Assembly: GCF_004331435.1 (NCBI RefSeq)
Contig: NZ_SJKA01000032.1
Location: 1-53,558 of the forward strand
Direction of reading: 5' to 3'
Source: Kribbella sindirgiensis
GTDB taxonomy: Bacteria; Actinomycetota; Actinomycetes; Propionibacteriales; Kribbellaceae
Length of the DNA: 53,558 bases
Part shown: positions 45,870-53,558 of the stretch, in pieces
Layout: each line of letters begins with the position of its first letter
How positions within the stretch are numbered: the first letter of the stretch is position 1
Made by a program: the position numbers and the translations under genes
The notes under the pieces: generated by a model
What the model saw: only the letters and a program-made list of their open reading frames with translations
What the model was told of the DNA's origin: nothing
Database searches by the model: none

Positions 45870-47081
45870 TCACGCTCCAGGCTTGGAGCCATTCTTCGCA
45901 ACCACAGCGAGAGCGGACACCCCAAGGGCTCCCACTGTGCCGATGAGTGCCTTAGTTCCGGCTTCTTTGCCAGCGACCTTCAGCTGCTGAGGATCACGCA
46001 ACGCGTCTCGCCAGGAGGTAGCACTGAGTGGGGCGCGCGTGGATTCGATGCCGAGCGGGGCATGGAACTCATCGAGCAGCGCCGCCGTCGAGTTGAGTGA
46101 GTGGATCACGGACCGTGCTGCACTCGCGTGAAGGATCACGTTCTCGTTTGCGAGGCCACCCGCGACATCCATCTGAGCCATGAGTCGCTCGGTGCTTTTA
46201 AGGACGATCGCCCGTCGAATCTCGCGAGCATTTGCTACACCGAGCCGATGCCCTTCAAGCCTCTCCGGCGCTGTGGCGAGCACGTGATCAAGCTCGACGA
46301 CTCGGAACTCGTCTTGAAGTTCGAAGCAACGCGCGAGGATCGAGAGCTGGATCGCCGCCTCTCGCGCGATCTGTTGTGTCGCCTTCTTCAACTCTCCGGT
46401 CTTGCTCTTGCCGTCGATTTTGTCGGCGAGGGCCTGGAGCGCAAGCAAGGCCTCCTCCTGCACGTTCAGGATCGTCTCGGATACACCGCTCACCTTGTCC
46501 CACAGCGTTTTCGGATCACCGCCATACCCGCGGATCGTCATGGCCTCCTCGATTGCTGCTACTGCGCTCTTCAGTTTGGCGAGCACGGCATCACGCTGGG
46601 AACGTCGTACGTCATCGAGCTTCTCGTCGATCCTGACGAGCAGTGCTCTGAGTTCTTGCGCTTCGGACTGTTGCGCAAACTGACTCATGAGCCCACCGAT
46701 GCCGGAGAGCACCGCCGGATTCGTCAGCCGAGAGCCCAGGCCATCCTCGACTTGGAGCCACTTGAGTGAATGCTTGCCCGTCTCACCGAGCATGGCGTGG
46801 CTGATGCCCTCAGTCTTGGTCTTCATCAGACCGCCCGCGTCCCTAAGTCGCTGTGCGGACTCGGGGGTCAATTTCAAGTAGAGTGCCGACTGCGCCATGA
46901 CGCCAGAGGCCGTCGTCGCGACGTCAGCGCCCGCCTTCAGAACACCGCTTAGCCTGCTCAGGCCGAACTCCTGCGCCTGCATCAACAAGCCAGCGTGATC
47001 GAGGAAGCGTTCGACGGCAGTCCGTTGACCGGCCACCACGACACCGTCGCCGTCGCTGAACAGTTCGATTTGGCCTGCCAT
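45870..47081 (-). CDS. Uncharacterised 403-aa protein with C-terminal hydrophobic segment
   Basis: I do not recognise the family. The start MAGQIELFSDGDGVVVAGQRTAVERFLDHAGL looks like a structured N-terminal domain; the middle (about 130-260) is rich in Glu, Lys, Leu and Ala and likely helical or coiled coil (QQSEAQELRALLVRIDEKLDDVRRSQ). The C-terminus has a hydrophobic stretch ALIGTVGALGVSALAVVA that could insert in a membrane. AAGGGG lies about 7 nt before the ATG. Between the integrase and the toxin-antitoxin pair, opposite to the integrase. A role in defence or element maintenance is possible but not shown. 45602-45869 and 47082-47347 hold no convincing gene. Confidence 0.8.
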   Translation of the reverse strand: MAGQIELFSDGDGVVVAGQRTAVERFLDHAGLLMQAQEFGLSRLSGVLKAGADVATTASGVMAQSALYLKLTPESAQRLRDAGGLMKTKTEGISHAMLGETGKHSLKWLQVEDGLGSRLTNPAVLSGIGGLMSQFAQQSEAQELRALLVRIDEKLDDVRRSQRDAVLAKLKSAVAAIEEAMTIRGYGGDPKTLWDKVSGVSETILNVQEEALLALQALADKIDGKSKTGELKKATQQIAREAAIQLSILARCFELQDEFRVVELDHVLATAPERLEGHRLGVANAREIRRAIVLKSTERLMAQMDVAGGLANENVILHASAARSVIHSLNSTAALLDEFHAPLGIESTRAPLSATSWRDALRDPQQLKVAGKEAGTKALIGTVGALGVSALAVVAKNGSKPGA

Positions 47082-47347
47082 TTCCCGCCCCTTCGTGCCC
47101 TGCGGCCAGCGTATCGGGACCCGCCGACATCGATCGAGGGATCGGCAGTTGCTTCTTCTGGATAGCCGAAACTTCAGCCCTCGAGGAGCACGAGTTGACG
47201 GTTGTGGGCGGTAAGGATCGCCGTCTGGGGAGCGCGCTCGTTCGTATGCTGTTGGCTTTTGCTGGACACGACCGGCATCACAGCCAACTCGACCTTCAGG
47301 TGGTGACCTGCAGCATGCGGCGCAACTGCTGTGTCACTGACCAGCGA

Positions 47348-47923
47348 CTATCGGACGTCTTGGATGAGCTCGACAGCTTCGTGCATCCCGTACAGGTCTC
47401 GTAGTGTTGTGAGGAAATCGTCGATCGAAATCGGTGGGTTCTGCCGGCGCTGGGTCAGTTTGACCACCGCCTCCAATGCCGCCTGCGGCGAGACAGCCAC
47501 TGTGTTGGCTGCGAACTCGCTCGGTACTGCGATCTCGATGCCGTGCGGGATCTTGTCCTGTGGGAAGTCTTTGAGATTGACCGTCACGATGGCGCCTGCA
47601 TGACCTGCGACAGCGGCCGCGACGACATGCTCGTCATCGGGGTCTGGCAGCCCGAACGTGCCTTCGTAGGGCTCCCAGTTCGGGACCTCGGCATCATCGA
47701 AATTGCTACGCATCTGCTCGATGAGATGTGCTGCGCGTCGCTGCGCTTCGGCCCGAGCGAAACCGCGGTCCTCCGCGAGCTTCTCGATCTCGTGATAGTG
47801 GAGCTCATCGAGGATCGCGCTACTCCAGAGCGGGCGATAGAGATTCTCCACGGCAAGGCTGAGGAGGAAGTCTCGCTGTCTGCTGGGCCAGAGGACGCAA
47901 GTATCGAGGAGTGCGGTGAACAC
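47348..47923 (-). CDS. PIN domain ribonuclease toxin
   Basis: 191-aa PIN-domain protein, probable toxin acting as Mg-dependent RNase. The acidic active site is visible: Asp in TALLDTCVLWPS (about 7), Glu in SAILDELHYHE (about 39) and Asp residues in GLPDPDDEHVVAAAVAG (about 90-100), closing with IVTVNLKDFPQD. Longer than VapC (about 130 aa), with a C-terminal extension of about 60 residues. GTG start lies within a perfect hairpin arm. 12 nt after the HTH antitoxin gene, same direction. Confidence 0.9.
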   Translation of the reverse strand: MFTALLDTCVLWPSRQRDFLLSLAVENLYRPLWSSAILDELHYHEIEKLAEDRGFARAEAQRRAAHLIEQMRSNFDDAEVPNWEPYEGTFGLPDPDDEHVVAAAVAGHAGAIVTVNLKDFPQDKIPHGIEIAVPSEFAANTVAVSPQAALEAVVKLTQRRQNPPISIDDFLTTLRDLYGMHEAVELIQDVR

Positions 47924-47934
47924 TCCTCGATACT
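47900..47934 (-). repeat. Perfect 14-bp hairpin over the toxin start codon
   Basis: AGTATCGAGGAGTG and CACTCCTCGATACT are exact inverse complements around a 7-nt loop. In the mRNA the 5' arm includes the GAGGA stretch and the GTG start of the toxin, and the antitoxin stop codon is 1 nt upstream. This should hide toxin initiation unless ribosomes finishing the antitoxin open it. Confidence 0.85.
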
Positions 47935-47935
47935 C

Positions 47936-48469
47936 TCAGAGACCGGCGGCCTGCCGCCTCTGTTCGGCGCGTTGCCTCCGGATCCGCTTAAGCCGCTCGT
48001 TCACGGCTGCTGGATCCTCGTCGTCGCTCACATCCAGCGATGTGTCCGCGATCGCCTGGTACTGCCGCTGGCGACGTGCTTCACGATAGGCCAGCAGATC
48101 CTTCAGCAGAATCTTGCGGCGGCTACCAACCCGCTCGAAGGGAAGGTCCCCGGAATCGGTCAACCTCACAACAGTGGGCCGGCTGACGCCGAGCAGATCT
48201 GCGGCTTGCTGGGTCGTCAACTTCGGCACGGTCGGTGAGATCGTGACCGCCTTGCCCGCGGTCAGCGCTGCCACCGCTTGTACAAGCACCTTATGGAGCG
48301 CCTCGGGAAGCTCGATCTGGTCGTGCTCCTCGGCGCCCGCAAGGAAGTACCGAGGCTCCGGGCGCTCTCCAGTCTTTCCTTCGTGTGCGCTGAGGAAGCT
48401 GGCGACCGTCGCCAACTGCTCCTGCTCTTCGGGCAGGTACGTCTGCGACTCGAGTAGTTCAGCAGCCAT
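47936..48469 (-). CDS. HTH (excisionase-type) antitoxin
   Basis: 177-aa DNA-binding protein. The helix-turn-helix of the MerR/excisionase type (HTH_17) is KLTTQQAADLLGVSRPTVVRLTDSGDLPFERVGSRRKILLKDLLAYRE (about 83-130). An N-terminal domain of unknown type precedes it and a charged tail NERLKRIRRQRAEQRRQ follows, likely to wrap the toxin. GGAGG 5 nt before the ATG. Directly upstream a 36-bp double palindrome is the probable autoregulatory operator. Pairing with the PIN gene marks a type II toxin-antitoxin module. Confidence 0.88.
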   Translation of the reverse strand: MAAELLESQTYLPEEQEQLATVASFLSAHEGKTGERPEPRYFLAGAEEHDQIELPEALHKVLVQAVAALTAGKAVTISPTVPKLTTQQAADLLGVSRPTVVRLTDSGDLPFERVGSRRKILLKDLLAYREARRQRQYQAIADTSLDVSDDEDPAAVNERLKRIRRQRAEQRRQAAGL

Positions 48470-48482
48470 GACGACCTCCGTT

Positions 48483-48518
48483 TTCGCACGTTGCGAACCA
48501 CCTTTCGCAACGTGCGAA
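48483..48518. promoter_or_regulatory. Nested palindromic operator of the toxin-antitoxin pair
   Basis: TTCGCACGTTGCGAA (48483-48497) and TTCGCAACGTGCGAA (48504-48518) are exact inverse complements; each is itself nearly palindromic (TTCGCA...TGCGAA). Centres are 21 bp apart, two helical turns, 13 nt upstream of the antitoxin ATG. Cooperative binding of two dimers fits well. Confidence 0.8.
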
Positions 48519-48527
48519 TATCATCGC

Positions 48528-48541
48528 ACACCTTGAGGTGT
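48528..48541. promoter_or_regulatory. Further dyad ACACCT-TG-AGGTGT
   Basis: 6-bp perfect arms around TG, 9 nt beyond the double palindrome. May be a second regulator site or part of the toxin-antitoxin promoter. Confidence 0.35.
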
Positions 48542-48836
48542 TTAAACAAGCTGCTGAGCGTGGGGTCGGTGCCGCAACTAGCGCCCGTTGATACTGTATG
48601 CCAGCTGAGTCGGTTGTAAGGTGTCAGATTTGATGTAGCACCTGACGCAGGCAGCCGATTTGGCGATGCAGGACGGCGTGCTAGACACAGGCGGTGCTAC
48701 AGGACAGACGCACGATAGGGGCCATGCGAGACACGGTCTGCTTGCTGAACGCTCGATCTAGACGAGGCCTATCGATCAGTCACGCGGAGTGATACGTCTC
48801 TCGTTGGAACAGAACAATCTCGCCGCTGGGTTGCGG
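48542..48836. other. Gene-free spacer in the mobile element
   Basis: 295 nt with stop codons in all frames at short intervals and no ribosome site with a following frame. I see no RNA gene. Confidence 0.5.
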
Positions 48837-49164
48837 TCAGCCCCAGAAGACGTTCGTGGGGTCGCGGTCGATCTCGGTTAGTAGGTCATCGATACTTCGC
48901 GACGGGGCGAGTCGGCCGTAGGTGTGGAAGTGCTGGTGGCGGTCGGCCCAGTACAACGTCCACGACTTGTCAGCGGCGTTGTACTGCAGACGAGCTAGTC
49001 CAAACCGGCCCGAGGTTCTCGTGCGATGGCGGGCGTCGTTCCACGAGCGTCAGGTGGCGCGGAGCGAGCTCGCACTCGATGCGCAATTGGTCACGGACGT
49101 GCGCCGGGACTCGTGCGGCGCACCATCGCTGTGCTCGTGCGATGTCCATTTCGGGAAGAGGCAT
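48837..49164 (-). pseudogene. Frameshifted DUF3024 gene
   Basis: Two pieces of one DUF3024-type protein lie in different frames. The 5' part starts at 49164 with MPLPEMDIARAQRWCAARVPAHVRDQLRIE and runs to GPVWT near 49000. The continuation ARLQYNAADKSWTLYWADRHQHFHTYGRL and the family ending LLTEIDRDPTNVFWG then appear in another frame, to the TGA at 48837-48839. A single indel near 48990-49005 explains it. In its present form the frame stops at 48970 after 64 residues. The domain was recognised by its characteristic ends. 49165-49347 shows nothing. Confidence 0.75.
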
Positions 49165-49347
49165 TTCAGATCACCAATTGTCGGACGTGCCTCAGCAGTC
49201 GGCGTTCGGCGACTTGGCTGATCGGTTAGCGGAGAGCAGGAGTCTGGCTGGCAGCGTCGATGGAACCATGCAGGTGGGCGACCGTCATACGTCAGGCCCG
49301 ACCCGACGAGGTCGGTAGGGCCTGGCCGATCGCCGGACGTGGCGATG

Positions 49348-52300
49348 TCAGTCTGGCTGCGGTAGTGAGACGGGCTGTGCCGGTACCTCAGCTATGCCCG
49401 CTCCGTCGGGCGATCGTTCGGCAATCTCGGATGTCAGGGTGGCGACCATCTTCGTGAGCCGGGCGTGTTGACGACATCGTTCGACTGCCTTCGCAGGTGG
49501 CGCGTCTCCGAGGATCGAGTGAGCGTGGATCTGGTAGCGCTCCCTGTACGCGGCGATGTCGCGGGCAAGCTCGGCGAGTTCCCGACCTGGCGTCGTGCCG
49601 GCAAGGCGACTCATTTCGCCGTACCAGCCTGGTGGTTTGGCGAAGAGGTCGTCGGCGAGCCAGATGGCGCGTTCGATGATCTGGGATTCGAGTTCGCGGA
49701 GGGGCCGGATCAGTTCGGGGTTGCTGACGTGGGTAGCCGGCGTGACGAGGCCGACGATCTGTGCCGAGTGGCGCCCTGCGCGGCGCAGCGATCGGTAGAT
49801 CAGGCGTTCCACTCTGCTGTGGATGACTGCGGCGACGTCGTCGGCGGTTGTGAGCGGTGATTGGTTGACGGCGCGGTGGAGTACGTCGGCGACGTTCAGG
49901 CCGGCGTTTTCGGCGCGGCGGAGTTCGGCGATGAGCGGGCCGTAGGCGGGGGAGGCTTGGAGCGCTGCCTGGTCTGCTGGGTCGAGTCCGGAGGCGGCGA
50001 TGGCGGGTTGGTAGCGCCTCTTGGCGTCGAGTTGGCACAGGTGTTCGTGGATCGGGACGAGCCGGTCGAGGCGCGTGGCGTTGTCGAGTTCTTGGCGCAT
50101 CACCTCGTGCGCAGATCGTTCGACGCCAGGATCATTGATGACGGCTTCGAGGACGTCCTGCATGGTCTGCTCGGGGTGAGGTTCGTGGAGGTCCGAGTTC
50201 GTCTGGTGGGTAGCGACGTAGGCGTTGTTGGACCTGCGGCCGCGGGTCATGCCGACGTACATCAGGGCTCGGGTGAGCTGCTCAGTCGCGAGTAGGTGGG
50301 CGGTGTCTACGGTGGCGCCTTGGGCTCGGTGGGCCGTGGTGGCGTAGGCGAGTTCGACAGATTCTTGGACGTAGGCGCTTGGCAGGGTGACAGTTTCGCT
50401 GTTGCGGTTTTGGACGGTGAGGGAGCCGTCGGACCAGCGGTGGATGACGGTCCAGTGGTCGCCGTTCTTCACGAACTGGCGGTGGCCGTAGGGGAGGCGG
50501 CGGTTGTTGAGGCGGGTGACGATGTGGTCGCCGAGGCCGACGTGGTTGCCGTTGTGGAGTTCGATGCCGTCGGGTTCGACCTCGCCGGTGGTCATGCGGT
50601 CGAGGCGGGCGCGGGCGTTGAGGCGTGCGACGGTGGTGTTGTCGGCGGCGATGAGCAGGCTGGTTCGGCCGGTGCGCGTGTCGGCGAGCCAGGCCTTGTA
50701 CGCGGCGTCCTCCATCTCGTCGCTGGAGCCGGCGGTGAGTCGGCTGTGGTTGTCGTAGGCGTCGATGGCGGTGAGGTCTCCGCTGCGGAGGGCGAGGCTG
50801 GCGTCGCGTTCCCACGGGTTGGAGAAGCGCCAGACGTCGGTGAGTTCGGCGGCCTGGGTGTCTTTGGCGACGAGGCGGAACGCACCGCCGGTGTCGGCGG
50901 CGGATAGTTGTGCGTCGTCGCCGACGAGCAGGAGTTTGGCGCCGGCGGTGTTGGCTGCGCGGGCGATAGTGGCCAGTTCCATGGTGCTCGCCATGGAAGC
51001 TTCGTCGATGATGACGAGCTGGTTCTTGTGGAAGCCCCATCGATCGCGGTCGGCTCTCAGGGCTGCGAGCTGCCCGATCAATCGCTGATGCCGATGACGG
51101 CGACGAGTTCGGTGGGCGAGGCTGGCGGCGTGTTCGGTCTGCAGGATCTGGTCACGGCGTTGTTCGGCTCCGAGCCCGGCGGATTCATAGATCCATTTCG
51201 CGATGTTCTCAGCAGCGGTGCCGATGGCGTCGGCCAGGACTGTCGAGGCGGCTGACGATGGTGCGAGAGCGATGACAGATCCGTCGCCGTACTCGGCTTC
51301 CCAACTGGCGGCGAGGGCGGACAAGAGGCTGGTTTTGCCGGTGCCGGCTGGGCCGATCAGGGCTTCGAGCTTCTGGCCGCTGGTGGCGATCCTGCGGAGT
51401 GCGGCGGCCTTGTCGGGGCTGAGACCGGCCGTGTGGATAGTGGCGAGGGCGATGGTGGGTCCGGTGGTGTCGCAGGCGAGGTCGAGCAGGATTGCTTCGG
51501 CGCCGAGGATGACGGGTGAGGTGTAGATCTGGCCGTTGTGGACGGTGAACACGTTCTCGCCGCTGGCGCGCGTGACGGGGATGGTCACGAGGTCGGGTGT
51601 GGTGAGGCTGATCGAGTGTTGCTCGGCGCGTTCGACGATCGCCTGCAGCGCGGCGAAGCGGTCGTTCGTGGAGACGAATCTGAGCAGCCGGGTTTGGCGT
51701 GCGGCCTCGGCGAGGAGGTTCCAGCGCGTCCAGGTCGCGCGCTTGGTGTGCAGTGTCAGGACGGCCGCGGCGCCGTACGCGTCGAGCGTTTCCGGGCTCA
51801 GGTCTGCCGCCGCCAACGGGCGCTCGCCGGCTGCGTTGAGGGACCGTTGGATGGCGGCGACGGCGTCATGCCCGATCGCTTGGTCGGCGCGTTTGCGCCA
51901 CTGCGCCATCAGCACCGCAAGGGGTTGGGCGAGGTGCTTGGATGGGCGGTTCATCAGGGTCGCTTGCTGCCGTAGGGCGTACATTTCGCGGCGGTCGGGT
52001 GGGTGGATCTGGTCGGTGCGATCGTCGAGAAGGGCGCCGAGGTTGGCTTCGATCTGTGCGGTTCTGGCCGAGAACTCGCGGATCAGTTCGTCGGGAACGG
52101 CGTCGATTTCGAACGCCGGATTCCGCCGGGAACCGCGTTCGCGCAGCTCCCAATTCACGCCCAGACGCCTGGTTAGGTGGTCGGCCAGGAGCACGTTGTG
52201 GATCTCCGACATCGCCACCGCGGCTCGGTACAGCACCCGCCCATCCAGGGTCCGCCAAGCACCGTCCGGGCCCTGTACGCGGTTCGCTACAACCATGTGG

Positions 52301-52962
52301 GTGTGCAGTTGGGGATCGCCGCTGCGGCTGTCCCAGTGATCGAACGCCGCCGCGATCAACCCGCGGGTATCCAGTTGCGCGATACCGCCATCGCCGCTCC
52401 TGGTGAACGCCGCGTGCTGCTCGATCAGTGACAGCACGTCAGCGACAGCCTCGTGATGGGCAGCAACGATCTGCTCCTGCGTGCCGACATCGGCAGTCGC
52501 CCACAGCGCCGAGACCGATTTGACCGGCGAGAACGTGAGGTCGAAACCGGCGACAGCCCGTCGGGACTTCTTCCGCATCTCTTCCTGGCGAATCTGCGTC
52601 ACTGCACGTTCGCGTTCGGAGTCAGACAGAGCTGGGGCGAGGTCGCGGATCCGCTCGCGGATGCGCTCCTCAGGGCTCTTGAAAACGCGATACGGCTCGC
52701 CGAGAGGCCGGCCGGTCAGCGGATCCTCCGCACGCCCGAAGAGCGCAGCCATCTGAGCCTCGGTCACCTCGTTTCCGGGCGGCAACTTGCCATCGCCCAG
52801 GCCGCTGAGACCCTGGCCCATCCAACGGCCCCGCGGGTATCCAGACGCGGTGTAGTACGCCGTCAACGGCGTGGCCATCCGCCGGTCAACGTCTCCTGCA
52901 GCGACGTGCTGAAGCAGGTACTGGTAGCCCTCTCCGGCGTTCAACCGGTGGATACTCAGCAC
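49348..52962 (-). CDS. MobF family relaxase-helicase (TrwC/TraA-like)
   Basis: 1204-aa DNA transfer protein. The relaxase domain (about 1-300) has the metal-binding three-His motif FDHWDSRSGDPQLHTHMVV and N-terminal tyrosines in YYTASGYPRGRW. A superfamily I helicase follows: Walker A GPAGTGKTSLL, Walker B VIIDEASMAS, LLVGDDAQLSA, and a C-terminal UvrD_C_2-type TTAHRAQGATVD. The GTG at 52962 gives the start MLSIHRLNAGEGYQYLLQH usual for actinobacterial MobF proteins; a GTG at 53037 would add 25 residues. It nicks oriT and unwinds the transferred strand. No type IV secretion genes are in the window. Confidence 0.93.
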   Translation of the reverse strand: MLSIHRLNAGEGYQYLLQHVAAGDVDRRMATPLTAYYTASGYPRGRWMGQGLSGLGDGKLPPGNEVTEAQMAALFGRAEDPLTGRPLGEPYRVFKSPEERIRERIRDLAPALSDSERERAVTQIRQEEMRKKSRRAVAGFDLTFSPVKSVSALWATADVGTQEQIVAAHHEAVADVLSLIEQHAAFTRSGDGGIAQLDTRGLIAAAFDHWDSRSGDPQLHTHMVVANRVQGPDGAWRTLDGRVLYRAAVAMSEIHNVLLADHLTRRLGVNWELRERGSRRNPAFEIDAVPDELIREFSARTAQIEANLGALLDDRTDQIHPPDRREMYALRQQATLMNRPSKHLAQPLAVLMAQWRKRADQAIGHDAVAAIQRSLNAAGERPLAAADLSPETLDAYGAAAVLTLHTKRATWTRWNLLAEAARQTRLLRFVSTNDRFAALQAIVERAEQHSISLTTPDLVTIPVTRASGENVFTVHNGQIYTSPVILGAEAILLDLACDTTGPTIALATIHTAGLSPDKAAALRRIATSGQKLEALIGPAGTGKTSLLSALAASWEAEYGDGSVIALAPSSAASTVLADAIGTAAENIAKWIYESAGLGAEQRRDQILQTEHAASLAHRTRRRHRHQRLIGQLAALRADRDRWGFHKNQLVIIDEASMASTMELATIARAANTAGAKLLLVGDDAQLSAADTGGAFRLVAKDTQAAELTDVWRFSNPWERDASLALRSGDLTAIDAYDNHSRLTAGSSDEMEDAAYKAWLADTRTGRTSLLIAADNTTVARLNARARLDRMTTGEVEPDGIELHNGNHVGLGDHIVTRLNNRRLPYGHRQFVKNGDHWTVIHRWSDGSLTVQNRNSETVTLPSAYVQESVELAYATTAHRAQGATVDTAHLLATEQLTRALMYVGMTRGRRSNNAYVATHQTNSDLHEPHPEQTMQDVLEAVINDPGVERSAHEVMRQELDNATRLDRLVPIHEHLCQLDAKRRYQPAIAASGLDPADQAALQASPAYGPLIAELRRAENAGLNVADVLHRAVNQSPLTTADDVAAVIHSRVERLIYRSLRRAGRHSAQIVGLVTPATHVSNPELIRPLRELESQIIERAIWLADDLFAKPPGWYGEMSRLAGTTPGRELAELARDIAAYRERYQIHAHSILGDAPPAKAVERCRQHARLTKMVATLTSEIAERSPDGAGIAEVPAQPVSLPQPD

Positions 52963-53037
52963 AGTTGCCCGCCCAAAACGTCGCGGTACTGTGGGTTCGC
53001 CAAGTCGGTCATGCAGGCTCAACGGCTGAGCGGTCAC

Positions 53038-53489
53038 GAGTCTGATCCCTACGGTGCTCGCAATGCCGACCGGTGGTGAGTCCTATTCGACTGTCACCAA
53101 TCCTCGGTGCTCAACGTTTGGCGTTGGTTGTGGTCGTTGTCAGGGCTGCTGTGGTGGTGTGGGGTGTTCGTGCTCCTCATTGCGAAACAGCGTCACGCCA
53201 TCGACCAGAACCGGGCCGGTCGTGCCGGGATCGCACCGCGATCGGCGACGGAAACCACTCTCCGCCTACCCGCATCGGATGCGGGATCGTCGCATCAGAT
53301 GCGAGTCGCTGTGAACAACCTCAACCCAGCAAAGGATCGTGGTTCCCGACCGACGCGAAGTCCGATAACGTCAAACCCGCGCGGCGACAAACGACTCCCC
53401 GCTGACCAGCAGGAACGTCAGAAACCCGCCACATCTCGCACCGTAGCCAGATCGCATCTTGAACCGTCCCGGGTTTGGTGCGCCCTCGG
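53038..53489. other. Non-coding region upstream of relaxase; possible oriT/regulatory zone
   Basis: About 450 nt without a convincing gene. A rightward frame at 53107-53532 (about 141 aa, one hydrophobic stretch near its start) lacks a ribosome site and a recognisable family. The notable content is a pair of palindromes at 53269-53304. For MobF systems oriT usually lies next to the relaxase gene, so this is the place to look for it. Confidence 0.45.
53269..53304. promoter_or_regulatory. Twin palindromes GCATC-N-GATGC, 20 bp apart
   Basis: CCCGCATCGGATGCGGG (53269-53285) and TCGCATCAGATGCGA (53290-53304) share the core CGCATCNGATGCG. Centres are 20 bp apart, about two turns of helix, as for a cooperatively bound dimeric regulator. 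Confidence 0.7.
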
Positions 53490-53558
53490 TTATGTGAGTG
53501 CGACCGGTTGGTCGTCTCGGGTTTGTGCATAGTAGTCGGCCTCGGCTTCGGCGGGTGG
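53490..53558 (-). CDS. 3' end of an unidentified gene running in from the right
   Basis: On the minus strand the frame entering from the window edge reads PPAEAEADYYAQTRDDQPVA and ends LT with TAA at 53490-53492. Composition looks coding, and direction matches the relaxase gene. Only 22 residues are present, so the product cannot be named; it may be another transfer or replication gene. Confidence 0.35.
   Translation of the reverse strand, partial: PPAEAEADYYAQTRDDQPVALT

Larger units (their letters stand above)
43890..53558 (+). mobile_element. Left arm of a tRNA-Lys-integrated mobilizable/conjugative element
   Basis: A tyrosine integrase gene starts 245 nt after tRNA-Lys, and a toxin-antitoxin pair, a decayed gene and a MobF relaxase follow. 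The tRNA 3' end is not repeated later in the window, so the right end (attR) is beyond it. Exact left boundary within the tRNA is inferred. 43926-44170 has no gene and probably holds the integrase promoter. Confidence 0.75.

Noticed and set aside
45598..45990. 130-codon frame after the integrase
   Set aside because: No ribosome site, no family resemblance, and its second half is antisense to the 403-aa gene.
53107..53532. 141-codon rightward frame at the end of the window
   Set aside because: It has one hydrophobic run but no ribosome site and crosses the palindromes; its end is antisense to a better-looking coding tail.
1..53558. CRISPR arrays and rRNA genes
   Set aside because: No regularly spaced direct repeats and no rRNA-like stretch were seen.
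43926..53558. Second copy of the tRNA-Lys 3' end (attR)
   Set aside because: The T-arm sequence was looked for by eye and not found again in the window.

Overview
The window is high-GC actinobacterial DNA. The SigA-like -10 boxes (TANNNT) often sit only 6-7 nt before the start codon, so many mRNAs look leaderless. Gene content (GH51/GH75 sugar enzymes, several LacI/ROK/MerR regulators, MoCo formate dehydrogenase, MobF element in a tRNA gene) and style suggest a soil actinomycete close to Kribbella/Nocardioides. This placement is an impression, not a proof.

Left part (1-13 kb): a truncated DUF222/HNH gene and a GNAT gene ending in a strong hairpin. Next is a leftward arabino-oligosaccharide locus: LacI regulator, ABC binding lipoprotein, two permeases and GH51 arabinofuranosidase, with twin operators before the binding-protein gene. 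Then come a secreted GH75 chitosanase, an aldo/keto reductase whose promoter has the 19-bp spacer dyad typical of MerR control, a class V aminotransferase, a MerR regulator and a MerR-methyltransferase fusion.

Middle (12-24 kb): a tightly overlapped leftward operon for soluble NAD-linked molybdenum formate dehydrogenase (fdsG-fdsB-fdsA-fdsD-moeA-fdhD) ending in an SRPBCC gene. A phosphotransferase follows, then an overlapped racemase / D-Ala ligase / D,D-dipeptidase cassette that resembles glycopeptide-resistance gene sets in composition.

24-43 kb: regulators and single enzymes: CGNR, ROK, GAF-ANTAR, an NhaA antiporter fused to a DsbA-like domain with a rhodanese gene next to it, an FAD oxidase beside a MocR regulator, and GNATs. 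A LysR gene overlaps a cytoplasmic penicillin-recognising serine-hydrolase gene and is divergent from a Tat-exported metallo-beta-lactamase-fold gene. A LacI-PmoA fusion is divergent from RidA. thiS-thiG lie behind a TPP riboswitch. ArsR-like, PPOX-like, YceI and a G5/excalibur lipoprotein gene complete the chromosomal part.

Right part (43.9 kb to the end): tRNA-Lys(UUU) followed by a tyrosine integrase carrying an inserted XRE-type helix-turn-helix, an unknown 403-aa protein, a PIN toxin/HTH antitoxin pair with striking palindromes, a frameshifted DUF3024 gene and a large MobF relaxase-helicase. This is the left arm of an integrative mobilizable or conjugative element; its right end lies outside the window.
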